Origin: Salipaludibacillus neizhouensis
GTDB taxonomy: Bacteria > Bacillota > Bacilli > Bacillales > Salisediminibacteriaceae
Assembly: GCF_002886185.1 (NCBI RefSeq)
Contig: NZ_KZ614146.1
Coordinates: forward strand, 1,472,930-1,536,929
DNA: 64,000 bases
Direction: 5' to 3'
The position numbers and the translations under genes are program-made. Shown here piece by piece: positions 35,271-43,919 of the stretch. Each line of letters begins with the position of its first letter. The first letter of the stretch is position 1. The notes beneath the pieces were generated by a model, which was not told the DNA's origin, made no database searches, and saw only the letters and a list, made by a program, of their open reading frames with translations.

Positions 35271-35843
35271 ATGTACTTAAAAGTTTTGAAAAACACGAAT
35301 ATCTTAAATTATTTACTTGGAGCAGGTGTTTCTAATACAGGCAACGTTATTGCTGGTCTTGGTTTCTTGTTTTTAGCTTATGAACTAACGGGATCGAGCC
35401 TTTATACGACTGGAGTAGTTATCTCACAAGCAGCCCCATATCTTTTATTCGGTCTAATTGGCGGAGTTATTGCAGACTGGACGGATAAAAAAACGTTACT
35501 TATATGGATTGAACTTATCCGAGTGCCAATTGTTTTATCTCTTGTATTATTTTATCGATTTGAGATATTAAATTACTGGCATCTTGTTTCAGTCAGTTTT
35601 ATCATTCAGAGAATAGGCTGTTTTTATAATCCTGCTCATCGGGCAATATTACCTATGATTACAATAGAAGAGGAGAGAACGACTGCTAATAGTTTATTAG
35701 ATACGGTAACAAGGGGGGGGACCAAAGTCCATAAAGAGGGCTACTGTGCAAACAAACCCTTTTGTTATCATTTTTCTATATTCGATCTTGAACATAGCAA
35801 TCAAGATAGTTTTCCATTTTTGTGGATTGTAAAAGTTAGTTAG
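35271..35843 (+). pseudogene. MFS transporter, truncated after five helices
   Basis: ATG 35271 follows ACGAGGTGATTTACAT. The first 145 residues are a normal MFS start: GAGVSNTGNVIAGLGFLFLA, YLLFGLIGGVIADWTDKKTL (loop 2-3 motif) and RAILPMITIEEERTTANSLL. At a run of seven G (35714-35720) the frame leaves the family and reads KVHKEGYCANKPF to a stop at 35843. The expected 250 C-terminal residues are absent from all frames, so this is a deletion as well as a possible homopolymer error. Confidence 0.75.
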
Positions 35844-35918
35844 GATTTTGGAAAACAGAATAAGAAGAACTTGAATACCATCGATAGTATATAAGAAAAG
35901 ATAGAAAGTGGGTGCTTT

Positions 35919-36545
35919 ATGGGAGAACAAGAGAAATTAAAGATCTTTGATGATAATAGAAACCAAATAGGAATTGCTTCTCGGAGCGATGTGCATAGGG
36001 TTGGATATTGGCACGAAGTTTTTCATTGTTGGTTTGTCTGCAATATACAAGGAACAGATTATATCTATTTACAGCTTCGTAGTAATAAGAAAAAAGACTA
36101 TCCTAACCTATTAGATATTACTGCTGCTGGACATTTATTAGCCGATGAAACAGTAAAAGATGGTGTAAGAGAAATAAAAGAAGAAATCGGAATAGATGTG
36201 GCTTTTGAGGAGTTGAAACAGTTAGGTGTAATCGATTACTGAGCTATGAAAGATAATTTCATCGATAAAGAAATAGCGAACGTTTTTTTGTATATGAATG
36301 AGAAGAACTTTGATGACTTTACTCTTCAAGAAGAAGAAGTTTCTGGAATAGTTAGAGCTAAATTTATTGATTTTGCTCAACTTTGGTTTGGCGAAAGAGA
36401 TGAAATAGAAATCAATGGATTTGAAATTAATAATGATGGAAAAAAGCTTATTATTAATACAAATCTAAACAGAGATAAATTCGTACCACACGAAATTTCT
36501 TTTTATAGAGAAGTTATTCAAAAGATACAGGAGCAGATAAAATAG
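35919..36545 (+). pseudogene. Nudix hydrolase interrupted by an in-frame TGA
   Basis: The N-terminal part (35919-36242) has the DNRNQIGIASRSDVHRVGYW start and a complete Nudix box, GHLLADETVKDGVREIKEEI-G-I, matching Gx5Ex7REUxEExGU. A single TGA at 36240-36242 follows GVIDY; the same frame then reads AMKDNFIDKEIANVFLYMNE to 36545, the normal C-terminal half. CGA to TGA is the simplest change. These proteins hydrolyse nucleoside-diphosphate derivatives or isopentenyl diphosphate-like compounds. Both halves together are 208 codons. AAAGTGGGTGCTTT precedes the ATG. Confidence 0.85.
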
Positions 36546-36603
36546 AACTTTAGTTGTGTAAAGTTGAATTAGAGAAAGACAAAACTGAGCCAGGAGTGCA
36601 AAG

Positions 36604-36822
36604 GTGAAGGGTGGGGTAATTTTGTTTGTCGGCCGTTCTTTATACATATTAGGTTTGCTATTTGTTTTCTTTAGCATAATCATATTGGTAATGTTGTTAT
36701 TCTCAAATAATGGGAATCCGCTTATGCCTCTAGTTGCTTTACTTAATGGTTTTATGGCAATGGGAATTGGTGATATAGTAATAGACTTAAATCATAAAAA
36801 GAGCATAGAAAAGAAGAAGTAA
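36604..36822 (+). CDS. Small membrane protein
   Basis: 72 residues with two hydrophobic helices (about 5-32 and 40-60) and a lysine-rich end (NHKKSIEKKK). GTG start follows CCAGGAGTGCAAAG. Family not recognised. Confidence 0.6.
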   Translation: MKGGVILFVGRSLYILGLLFVFFSIIILVMLLFSNNGNPLMPLVALLNGFMAMGIGDIVIDLNHKKSIEKKK

Positions 36823-36874
36823 TTAAAGATTGCTCAACTAAAGTATCAAGAGTAGAAGAATAGGTTATTCAACG

Positions 36875-36926
36875 AAAGAGTGCATTTCTGAACTAGAGAA
36901 TTGCGCTCTTTCTATAGTTATAAGGA
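36875..36926 (+). repeat. Hairpin repeat family C, copy 4
   Basis: AAAGAGTGCATTTCT / GAGAATTGCGCTCTTT imperfect stem, followed by TCTATAGTTATAAGGATATT. Confidence 0.65.
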
Positions 36927-37011
36927 TATTTAATGAAAGGAGACTTTTAAACCGGGCTGGATATTTATGTAAATATTATTTTGAGGCTTTACGTAAAAAG
37001 GAGGTTGATTT

Positions 37012-37476
37012 ATGTCTGAAATAACATTTTTAGCTTCATCTAAACCTTTTATAATACCTGATGAAATTCAAAAGTACAACAATCGTACTGTTTTTGAACG
37101 AGAAGTAGACATTATTAATTTATGGGTGAATGAAGTTGATACATTTGGATGGGGGGGATTTGTAGAGGGACTCTTTACTATGCCCTACATTTATGAAATC
37201 TCTGGTGCTGGTAATGAATTATTCTTATTGTATCTTGAAATGCATATGGAAATAGGGGATGTTTTAGAGCTATTACATTTTCCTAATCAACATGCCTTCG
37301 AGTATTATCAGAGAAGATTAATGGAAAACCCCGAACCGATTAATATTAATGGTGGAAAATTAACTTATCAAGATAAATATGGAACTTATCAGTTAAATCC
37401 AAAAAAATGGGTAGAAGAGTTGAGTCATAAAATTTATTTAACAGAATATGGAGTTACAACGATTGTTAAGTATTAA
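37012..37476 (+). CDS. Hypothetical protein
   Basis: 154 residues, soluble, no signal peptide. The order FGWGGFVEGLFTMPYIYEIS, LLYLEMHMEIGDVLELLHFP and PEPININGGKLTYQDKYGTY suggests a small globular cytoplasmic protein; I recall similar hypothetical proteins in Bacillus but no function. AAAAGGAGGTTGATTT precedes the ATG. It is not in an obvious operon. Confidence 0.7.
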   Translation: MSEITFLASSKPFIIPDEIQKYNNRTVFEREVDIINLWVNEVDTFGWGGFVEGLFTMPYIYEISGAGNELFLLYLEMHMEIGDVLELLHFPNQHAFEYYQRRLMENPEPININGGKLTYQDKYGTYQLNPKKWVEELSHKIYLTEYGVTTIVKY

Positions 37477-37679
37477 TAGAGGCATTAAAAAAGGATTGGG
37501 AAACCGCAGTCCATATGAATTTCCATAAAGTATATTTAAAAATCAAAATTAGAGTTCAACAGAGCCATCAATCATAAATTAAAACCTTCATATAATAGAG
37601 CTATTACTCTTAAGGGTTAAAAAGATGCATTGTTTAATTAAAATTCTGTTGAAGAAATGGGTTTAGGAGGTCTTAGTCA

Positions 37680-38272
37680 ATGATTATAAAGAGAATTTCT
37701 TGTAAGGTGAGAGAAGAAAACAAAGACGTATTTTATAAACATCAAAAACAATGGAAATCTCTTAGTGATGCAAAAGGTTTTTTAGGTCAAGTTGGTGGTT
37801 GGGATATAAAACAACCATTAACAGCATGTGTTTACTCTTGTTGGCGTAATTTAGAAGATTATCAACATTTTATGAAAGAGGAACATGACAAAATCTTTTT
37901 TAATTCGGGGCAGGAAAATACCTATGAATCATTTAAGTAAGTTTATTTCAAGAGAAACTAAAGGTTCCTGGGATGGGAGATAATATTGTTAATGTTTTAA
38001 GAAGATCTAAATATATACGAGTTGCATTAGGACAAGTTAAAGAGCACAAATTAAAGAAATTTATTGATATGCAAAAAAAAGTTTGGAATGTAGAAATGCA
38101 AAAATCTCAAGGGATGCTTGGGGGAACATTCACTTTCTCCAAAAAGAATAGCAATGACTTCCTCGTATTAACGGGGTGGGAGAGCGAAGATTCTCAAGAA
38201 GCATATGCGGAAGAAATTTTCCTTGAATTATTAAAAATTGCAAAACCTAAGAATGATATTTGGTACATTTAG
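37680..38272 (+). pseudogene. DUF4937 (YdbC-like) protein, frameshifted
   Basis: The first frame (37680-37940) encodes the N-terminal half: MIIKRISCKVREENKDVFYK, LSDAKGFLGQVGGWD and HDKIFFNSGQENTYESF. The second frame, open from about 37943, reads LFQEKLKVPGMGDNIVNVLR, then IRVALGQVKEHKLKKFIDMQ, KVWNVEMQKSQGMLGGTF and ends 38272. In YdbC of B. subtilis these are consecutive parts of one protein with two ferredoxin-like ABM-type halves. One indel around 37940 explains the split. TTAGGAGGTCTTAGTCA precedes the ATG. Confidence 0.75.
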
Positions 38273-38409
38273 GAGAACAATTTAAAGTTGAAGAAGGATG
38301 GCGTGTCTACCCAAAACATTTTTACAACAGATTGTGAAAAAAATTACGTTATCTCTAAAAGTTTTAATTTTTAGCAACTGTAAATTTTTCGAATATTTCG
38401 AATGACCCA

Positions 38410-38453
38410 TTTACAAACTAATTTCAAAACGATATAATTGTTTGCACAAGCAA
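38410..38453 (+). promoter_or_regulatory. Promoter and operator of the MarR gene
   Basis: TTTACA (38410-38415), 17 bases, TATAAT (38433-38438). The near-palindrome TTGTTTGCACAAGCAA (38438-38453) begins at the end of the -10 and covers the start point. Its reverse complement occurs at 38942-38957, before the NmrA gene. Confidence 0.75.
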
Positions 38454-38472
38454 CTATAAGGAGATATGATTT

Positions 38473-38901
38473 ATGCTCGAAAAATATCTAACTGAGTGTC
38501 TATACTTTACAGCTAGCAGACTAGATCGAATAATTACCAAAATGGCCGAAGATGAATTTTCAAAGACAGGGTTGTCCCCTACAGCAGCCTATTTATTAAT
38601 GGTTGTATATGAAGATGAAGGTCTATCTCAAAAAAAGATCGGAGAGACATTATACTTAAAACCATCAACCGTAACAAGAACAATTGACAACCTAGTTAGA
38701 AAAGAATTAATTAATAAGGAAATTAACGGCAGAACTACCTTAATATATTCAACAAATAAAGGCAAAGAATTAAGTACTTTAATTCATGAATGCTGGTTTA
38801 GCCTTAGAGACCATTATTCTTCTATTATCGGTAAAGAAGATGCGGATGAAATAACTAATAAAATAAGTAAAATTAATGATCAGTTAGATATAGTAGATTA
38901 A
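38473..38901 (+). CDS. MarR-family regulator
   Basis: 142 residues. The winged helix is visible as LSPTAAYLLMVVYEDEGLSQ, KKIGETLYLKPSTVTRTIDN and LVRKELINKEINGRTTLIYS. Like other MarR proteins it should repress by dimer binding. Its own promoter carries TTGTTTGCACAAGCAA, and the same site lies between its terminator and the next genes, so it is the likely regulator of the NmrA/DUF1772 pair as well as of itself. Ligand unknown. AAGGAGATATGATTT precedes the ATG. Confidence 0.9.
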   Translation: MLEKYLTECLYFTASRLDRIITKMAEDEFSKTGLSPTAAYLLMVVYEDEGLSQKKIGETLYLKPSTVTRTIDNLVRKELINKEINGRTTLIYSTNKGKELSTLIHECWFSLRDHYSSIIGKEDADEITNKISKINDQLDIVD

Positions 38902-38932
38902 AAATATATCTTTTTAAAGGATATATTTTTTA
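38900..38932 (+). terminator. Terminator of the MarR gene
   Basis: AAAATATATCTTT / AAGGATATATTTT stem followed by TT. Confidence 0.7.
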
Positions 38933-38941
38933 ATAAAATAG

Positions 38942-38957
38942 TTGCTTGTGCAAACAA
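38942..38957. promoter_or_regulatory. Second MarR operator
   Basis: TTGCTTGTGCAAACAA, the exact reverse complement of 38438-38453. A weak promoter (TTTTTA, 17 bases, TAAAAT at 38934-38939) lies just before it, the same geometry as at the MarR promoter. Confidence 0.7.
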
Positions 38958-39060
38958 ACTATTTTGGTTGGCACAAATTCTTGTTAAGGAGGTGAAAAAA
39001 GAAAAGGTAACATATTCACTTTTATTATTTTAGCTAATTTAAATTAATGGAGGTTAGAAG

Positions 39061-39942
39061 ATGAAGCGTAATGAAGAAAAATTATCAGAAGAATACATGG
39101 ATAGTAATCCGGAAGATAAACCGGTTCTAGTTATTGGAGGAACAGGTAAAACTGGAAGACGTATTGTAAAACGGTTACGAGATCATCATATTCCCGTAAG
39201 AGTTGGATCACGAAAGGAAAATCCTTCTTTTAACTGGGAGGATAGAACAACATGGGAATCAGCTTTACGCGGAACAAAATCAGCATATATATCTTATTAT
39301 CCTGATTTAGCGGTCGAAAATGCAGCTAAAGACATTGCGGATTTTTCTGCGATTGCAAGAAAAAATGGAGTTAATCGTCTCGTTTTATTATCAGGTCGAG
39401 GGGAAGAAGAAGCTCAAAACGCAGAAAATATGTTAATAAAGTCAGGTGTTGAATGGACGATCATTAGATGTAGCTGGTTTTGCCAAAATTTTAGTGAAGG
39501 CTTTTTATTGGATCAGATTAATCATGGGGAAGTCTCTCTCCCTATAGGAGATGTAAAAGAACCCTTTATTGATGCAGAAGATATTGCAGATGTTGCATTT
39601 GCAGCACTCACCGAGCAAGGGCATGAAGGCAAACTATATGAGATGACAGGTTCTTCTTCCATTTCTTTTGAAGAAGCTACAAATAAAATTGCAGGAGCAA
39701 TTGGGAAGGATATTAAGTATAATCATATATCCATTGAAAAATTTGAGGAAATGTTAAAGAAAGATCAGACACCAAGAGTATATATAGATTTCCTTATCGA
39801 ATTATTCACTCAAGTATTCGACGGTAGAAATACTAATTCGGAAGTTGGGGTACAGGAAGCACTCGGTCATAAACCGCGAAGTTTTGATGATTATGTCAGA
39901 GCTACAGCTGAGTCAGGAATTTGGACAATTCAAAATGCCTAA
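39061..39942 (+). CDS. NmrA-like NAD(P)-binding oxidoreductase
   Basis: 293 residues of atypical SDR fold. The cofactor loop is VLVIGGTGKTGRRIVKRL (about residues 22-39), followed by VNRLVLLSGRGEEEAQNAEN and WTIIRCSWFCQNFSEGF, a pattern shared with NmrA/YtfG-type proteins. These act on quinones or sense redox state. The first 18 residues are a polar extension. GGAGGTTAGAAG precedes the ATG. The next gene overlaps its last codons, and the MarR operator lies upstream, so it belongs to a MarR-controlled operon. Confidence 0.85.
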   Translation: MKRNEEKLSEEYMDSNPEDKPVLVIGGTGKTGRRIVKRLRDHHIPVRVGSRKENPSFNWEDRTTWESALRGTKSAYISYYPDLAVENAAKDIADFSAIARKNGVNRLVLLSGRGEEEAQNAENMLIKSGVEWTIIRCSWFCQNFSEGFLLDQINHGEVSLPIGDVKEPFIDAEDIADVAFAALTEQGHEGKLYEMTGSSSISFEEATNKIAGAIGKDIKYNHISIEKFEEMLKKDQTPRVYIDFLIELFTQVFDGRNTNSEVGVQEALGHKPRSFDDYVRATAESGIWTIQNA

Positions 39943-40420
39943 TTCCATCATTTACACAGTAATTTTCTTTACATGTATTGGGACAGGAATATTGGCTGGC
40001 CTTTTCTTCTCCTTTTCCACATTTATTATGGAAGCATTGGGTGAAATATCTGCCAAAAGTGGAATGAATGCTATGAAAGCAATAAATAGAACAATCCTAA
40101 ACCCATTGTTCGGGCTCATCTATTTTGGTACAGCTTTAATGACCCTATTTCTATTAGTCGCTACGCTATTCAACTCAGAATGGAATGGTAGAATTTATAT
40201 TATATCCGGTAGCTTACTCTACTTGGTTGGAACATTCTTAGTAACTATTATTTTTAATGTTCCCTTAAATAATCTACTTGAAAGAGGGGATTCAACTGAC
40301 TACTCTTCTCAACAAATGTGGAGAAGTTATATAAAAAAATGGACTGTATGGAATCATATCAGAACCGTAACAGCAGTTGGAACATTGGCATGTTTTGTTT
40401 TAGGATTTAAACTACTCTAA
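39935..40420 (+). CDS. DUF1772 (anthrone oxygenase-like) membrane protein
   Basis: 161 residues with four membrane helices: IIYTVIFFTCIGTGILAGLF, then about 49-70, 84-104 and 138-158. VPLNNLLERGD and MWRSYIKKWTVWNHIRTVTA are hallmarks of DUF1772, which includes fungal anthrone oxygenases. Its ATG at 39935 overlaps the end of the NmrA-like gene (ATGCCTAA), so the two are translationally coupled. The pair plausibly handles a quinone or aromatic compound sensed by the MarR protein. Confidence 0.8.
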   Translation: MPNSIIYTVIFFTCIGTGILAGLFFSFSTFIMEALGEISAKSGMNAMKAINRTILNPLFGLIYFGTALMTLFLLVATLFNSEWNGRIYIISGSLLYLVGTFLVTIIFNVPLNNLLERGDSTDYSSQQMWRSYIKKWTVWNHIRTVTAVGTLACFVLGFKLL

Positions 40421-40949
40421 ATAAAAATTCATAAACACTTAGGGGTGTATTTCTTATTTCAGAAATGTACCTTTTTTTAGTTTTTCGGTCTTTAGTGTTA
40501 AATTTCCTTTGATTTCTTTAGCAACTCGAGTTCTCTCTAGTATTATATTTTGCATTAATCATCCCTTCTAATTGTAGTGGAAGATTTAAAAATAATTTAT
40601 TGTGGATCTCAGATTTACTAAGATCCTATCATTAAACTACCAATTGTCACTTATCTTTTAATAATGTTTTCTTGTAACAACCTATTGTAATTAAGATTGC
40701 AATAGTGTAACTTTTTAGACCTTCGAACTGGGAAATAGTGTTAAACTAAAGAAGAGACTAGTAGAGAGTGTTTTTTAATAAAAACTATCATTCATTCGTT
40801 TTTTTTTCGAATATTGATATCAGTATTTATTCATATGTTCATTGAAATAGCTAAAAAATTGTATCATTAAATTGGTTCACGATTTAAATTTTATAAAATT
40901 AATCGTTTCATTAAAGTATTTATAGACTTAATTAGGAGGACTAGAATTT
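40421..40949. other. Spacer, AT-rich
   Basis: Apart from the tiny minus-strand frame at 40454-40555 I see only AT-rich DNA and no clear terminator. Confidence 0.4.
40454..40555 (-). CDS. Possible 33-residue basic peptide
   Basis: A frame starting MQNIILERTRVAKEIKGNLT, rich in lysine, with AGAAGGGATGATTA at the right distance before the ATG. No homologue recognised. It is supported only by the ribosome binding site and composition. Confidence 0.3.
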   Translation of the reverse strand: MQNIILERTRVAKEIKGNLTLKTEKLKKGTFLK

Positions 40950-41312
40950 ATGATTATTGGTTTGCATCACGCACAAATTACTATTCCTAAAGGTGAAGAA
41001 GAGGAAGCTAAAAACTTTTATTGTAAAGTATTAGGACTAAAAAAAGTTGAAAAGCCTGATTCTCTAAAAGGTCGTGGAGGTTTTTGGTTACAAGTAGGTG
41101 AGACACAGGTACATGTAGGAACAGAAGAAGGATTTGACCGACTAACAACGAAAGCCCATTTGGCATATCAAGTAGAAGATGTTTCTTATTGGAGAGAGAC
41201 ATTGGAGGAAAATGGCATTAAGGTTTTAGATTCGGTTCCTATTCCTAACTTTGAAAGGTTTGAATTTAGAGACCCATTTGGAAATAGAGTAGAGATTATT
41301 AAAGAAATTTGA
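40950..41312 (+). CDS. VOC-family (glyoxalase/bleomycin resistance-like) protein
   Basis: 120 residues with two beta-alpha-beta-beta-beta units. Metal-ligand-like positions are the histidine in GLHHAQITIP, VHVGTEEGF, the histidine in KAHLAYQVEDV and the glutamate in RVEIIKEI. FRDPFGNRVEI is the common end motif. A lactoylglutathione lyase-like or antibiotic-binding role is possible; the substrate is not clear. AGGAGGACTAGAATTT precedes the ATG. Confidence 0.85.
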   Translation: MIIGLHHAQITIPKGEEEEAKNFYCKVLGLKKVEKPDSLKGRGGFWLQVGETQVHVGTEEGFDRLTTKAHLAYQVEDVSYWRETLEENGIKVLDSVPIPNFERFEFRDPFGNRVEIIKEI

Positions 41313-41384
41313 ATGGACTAAATATGTACATATATAAGAAAAACATTTTTATATTAGCAAGTTGTGTTGCAGGAGGGACTTTCA

Positions 41385-41531
41385 GTGTGGAGATTTGTTG
41401 ATGATTTAGCTGGAGCTCTGTACGATATTTTTAAATTTATTCTATGGTCAATTAGCTATTTACTTGCAGGGATGATAATCGTTGCAGTTCCAATGTATCT
41501 GATTGTTTTGGTAGTCGGTTACTTTCAGTAA
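41385..41531 (+). CDS. Small membrane protein
   Basis: 48 residues: WRFVDDLAGALYDIFKFILW followed by a long hydrophobic helix LLAGMIIVAVPMYLIVLVVG. GTG start after CAGGAGGGACTTTCA at seven bases, and a terminator just after the stop, so it is likely a real gene. Function unknown. Confidence 0.65.
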   Translation: MWRFVDDLAGALYDIFKFILWSISYLLAGMIIVAVPMYLIVLVVGYFQ

Positions 41532-41540
41532 TTTAACACA

Positions 41541-41577
41541 AAAAAGCGATTTCTCAACAAAGGGTAATCGCTTTTTA
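41541..41577 (+). terminator. Terminator of the small membrane protein gene
   Basis: AAAAAGCGATT / AATCGCTTTTT stem with T tail. Confidence 0.85.
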
Positions 41578-41631
41578 TGAAGAACGACTTAATTTACGAG
41601 TAGATTAGTGAAAACCATTTTCCATTTAAAT

Positions 41632-41660
41632 TATGAAGCAGAGAACCGTCCCCTGCATTA
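41632..41660 (-). repeat. REP family A copy, reverse orientation
   Basis: Reads ATGAAGCAG, AGAACCGTCCC, CTGCATTA. In frame it codes MKQRTVPC and is therefore easily mistaken for the start of the methyltransferase. Confidence 0.9.
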
Positions 41661-41686
41661 TAGATCTAGAAGAAGGATGTGAGAGA

Positions 41687-42367
41687 ATGAGCTCTTTTGA
41701 TTGGCATAAAGAAGCAAAAAATCTTTGGGATGAGAAGGCTGACTTTTGGAATCAAAGCAGCGAAGGAATGTGGGAAAATGGCAGCCGCAAGTCCATTGTT
41801 CCCTTTGTACAAAAGCACTTCCCTAAAGGCAGTTTTATAGCAGATTTAGGTTGTGGGGATGGATATGGCTCTTATAAGTTGGAACAGGCCGGATTTCAAG
41901 TGACGGGCATAGACTTATCGGAAGAAATGATTGAAGCTGCAAAAAGAGAAGAGAGAAATAAGCGAGTGAATTTTGTACAAGGTGACCTAACAACATTGCC
42001 GTTTGAAGATGAAACGTTCTCAGGGTTAATGGCCATTAACTCGATCGAGTGGACAGAACATCCTTTAAAAGCATTAGCTGAGATGCACCGAATAGTAAAA
42101 AAAGATCATTTATTGTGCTTAGGGATACTCGGACCAACAGCAGCACCACGAGCGAATAGCTATAACCGTCTTTACGGGGAATCAGTCATATGCAATACGA
42201 TGATGCCGTGGGAATTCGAACAATTAGCACAAGAAAACGGCTGGGAAATCATTGGTGGGGAAGGTGTCTTTAAACAAGGAGTCGACGAAAAAATGGTCTC
42301 CCACTTACCAAAAGAATTGAAACAATCACTCACATTTATGTGGTTGGTCATGTTAAAGAAATTATGA
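41687..42367 (+). CDS. Class I SAM-dependent methyltransferase
   Basis: 226 residues. Motif I: IADLGCGDGYGSYKLEQAGF; acidic end of strand 2 in VTGIDLSEEMIEAAK; VNFVQGDLTTLPFEDETFSG; then AINSIEWTEHPLKALAEMHR, the UbiE/Methyltransf_11 pattern. Acceptor unknown, small molecule likely. The ATG at 41687 follows AGAAGGATGTGAGAGA; extending to 41633 would only add REP-encoded residues. An amine oxidase gene follows 62 bases later. Confidence 0.88.
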   Translation: MSSFDWHKEAKNLWDEKADFWNQSSEGMWENGSRKSIVPFVQKHFPKGSFIADLGCGDGYGSYKLEQAGFQVTGIDLSEEMIEAAKREERNKRVNFVQGDLTTLPFEDETFSGLMAINSIEWTEHPLKALAEMHRIVKKDHLLCLGILGPTAAPRANSYNRLYGESVICNTMMPWEFEQLAQENGWEIIGGEGVFKQGVDEKMVSHLPKELKQSLTFMWLVMLKKL

Positions 42368-42429
42368 TTAAATGATAGCTTCATGAATAAAACCAGTGAC
42401 TACAACACACAGCGATTGGAGGAATGAAT

Positions 42430-43521
42430 ATGAGTGATCCTATTATCATTGTTGGGGCAGGTTTAAGCGGGATTCGTGTGGCTTCTTTGCTTACTTCAAA
42501 GGGTATCGAGTGTTGCGTACTAGAAGCGAGAGGGCGAATTGGAGGCAGAGTTTTAAGTGAATCTTCCGTGGACAGGCCTGAACTTGGTAAGTTTGACCTG
42601 GGACCAACATGGTTTTGGCCACAGCAGGAGCCCATTATTTCTAGTCTAGTAAATGAACTCGGTTTACAGACATTCGTACAGCATACCGATGGAGATATCC
42701 TTCTCGAGCGATCTCAAAGTCAACCTCTAGAGCGACATAAGCTACCAGAAGGGGCTACCCTAAGTTCGGTTCGGCTCAGTGGTGGAGTTCAGTCCCTTAT
42801 TGATGCCGTAGCGGCAACTCTTCCCCGGGGGACGGTTGAATTAGGAACGAGTGTGACAACAATAAGTATGGATGAAGCAGGAAAGGTAACTCTTGAAGCA
42901 GACCTCGCTGATGGAAAGAAGAAAAGTATACGTGCAAGAGCTGTGATCTTAGCATTACCGCCCCGAATTGTGGCGAGTCGCATAGCCTTCTCCCCACCTC
43001 TCTCAACCCAGCTTATGACGAGTTTGCAAGACAAGCCCACGTGGATGGCGGGACAGGCCAAGGTGATTGCGATATATAATCGTCCTTTTTGGCGAGAAGA
43101 CGGACTATCCGGCCAGGTTATGAGTTGGGCAGGTCCCTTGCAAGAAATTCATGATGCATCACCGGATTCAGGATCCGGGGCACTTTTTGGTTTCTTTGGA
43201 ATATCCGCAAAGATGCGCCAAGAGCTTGGTAAAGAAAGAGTTCTCAAACTAGTTGTCACCCAGTTGACACGACTCTTTGGGCAGTTAGCTGAAAAACCGA
43301 TTTCTCTGTTATACAAGGATTGGTCTATTGACACTGAAACGGCGGTTGACGAAGACTCCATACCGATTAGCGATTTTCCCAACTATGGTCAACCGGCAAA
43401 TTTTAGTTCGGGGAAAAAGAAAATCATTTTTGCCGGGACGGAAACCTCTTCAGAACACGGGGGACATCTTGAAGGAGCACTTCGATCAGCTGAACGTGCA
43501 GTTGCCGAACTGATGGAGTGA
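42430..43521 (+). CDS. Flavin-dependent amine oxidase
   Basis: 363 residues. FAD-binding: IIIVGAGLSGIRVASLLTSK then VLEARGRIGGRVLSE, with FDLGPTWFWPQ (monoamine oxidase signature) and the C-terminal IIFAGTETSSEHGGHLEGAL, the second flavin motif. The family oxidises amines or aromatic amino acids, or works as phytoene-desaturase-like enzymes. ATG 42430 is seven bases after GGAGG; ATG 42424 is too close. Base composition is higher in GC than the flanks. The TGA stop is the start of a REP copy. Confidence 0.88.
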   Translation: MSDPIIIVGAGLSGIRVASLLTSKGIECCVLEARGRIGGRVLSESSVDRPELGKFDLGPTWFWPQQEPIISSLVNELGLQTFVQHTDGDILLERSQSQPLERHKLPEGATLSSVRLSGGVQSLIDAVAATLPRGTVELGTSVTTISMDEAGKVTLEADLADGKKKSIRARAVILALPPRIVASRIAFSPPLSTQLMTSLQDKPTWMAGQAKVIAIYNRPFWREDGLSGQVMSWAGPLQEIHDASPDSGSGALFGFFGISAKMRQELGKERVLKLVVTQLTRLFGQLAEKPISLLYKDWSIDTETAVDEDSIPISDFPNYGQPANFSSGKKKIIFAGTETSSEHGGHLEGALRSAERAVAELME

Positions 43522-43548
43522 AGCAGGGGACGGTTCTCTGCTTCACTT
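43519..43548 (+). repeat. REP family A copy providing the stop codon
   Basis: TGAAGCAG, GGGACGGTTCT, CTGCTTCA: a perfect 8-bp stem. TGA ends the amine oxidase gene. The T tract is short here (CTTA). Confidence 0.9.
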
Positions 43549-43596
43549 ACAGGTCAGAATTTGTATAATTCTTGATTTTTAGAGGTTGTTATATGC

Positions 43597-43668
43597 TTTC
43601 GAACAGAGGCGGTGAATCCGTTCCAGGCGGCTGCTTTTCGAAGGAGTCACCGCCTTCGCTTGTTCGAG
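43597..43668. repeat. Imperfect palindrome, repeat family D, copy 1
   Basis: TCGAACA..GAGGCGGTGA and TCACCGCC..TTGTTCGA arms enclose GGCGGCTGCTTTTCGAAGG. The GGCGGCTGCTTT word recurs at 55590-55601 with a CTCCTCGAAC end. Confidence 0.6.
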
Positions 43669-43919
43669 TTATTGGTTCAGAAAGTCAATTAGACAACCTT
43701 TTTACATGGTTGGTTTTTATTTGCTTTTTCAGTGCCCGATGCAATGATATTAAAACGAACTTTCGGAGTGATAATAATCACGAATAAAAATCAAATATAC
43801 GAGGAATTAGTTAATTACATGAATGAAGGGATATATTTATATTTATCCCATTTTATAGTCCTTCGATGATATAATTGTACCGGGTATTAAGAATTGAAAC
43901 TGGAGAGGATGAAACGTAA

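Noticed and set aside
42789-43382. Several minus-strand frames opposite the amine oxidase gene
   Set aside because: They are the complements of a well-supported coding region and carry no motifs of their own.
43572-43787. 71-codon plus-strand frame after the amine oxidase gene
   Set aside because: It reads through the family D palindrome; composition is not protein-like and no start site is visible.
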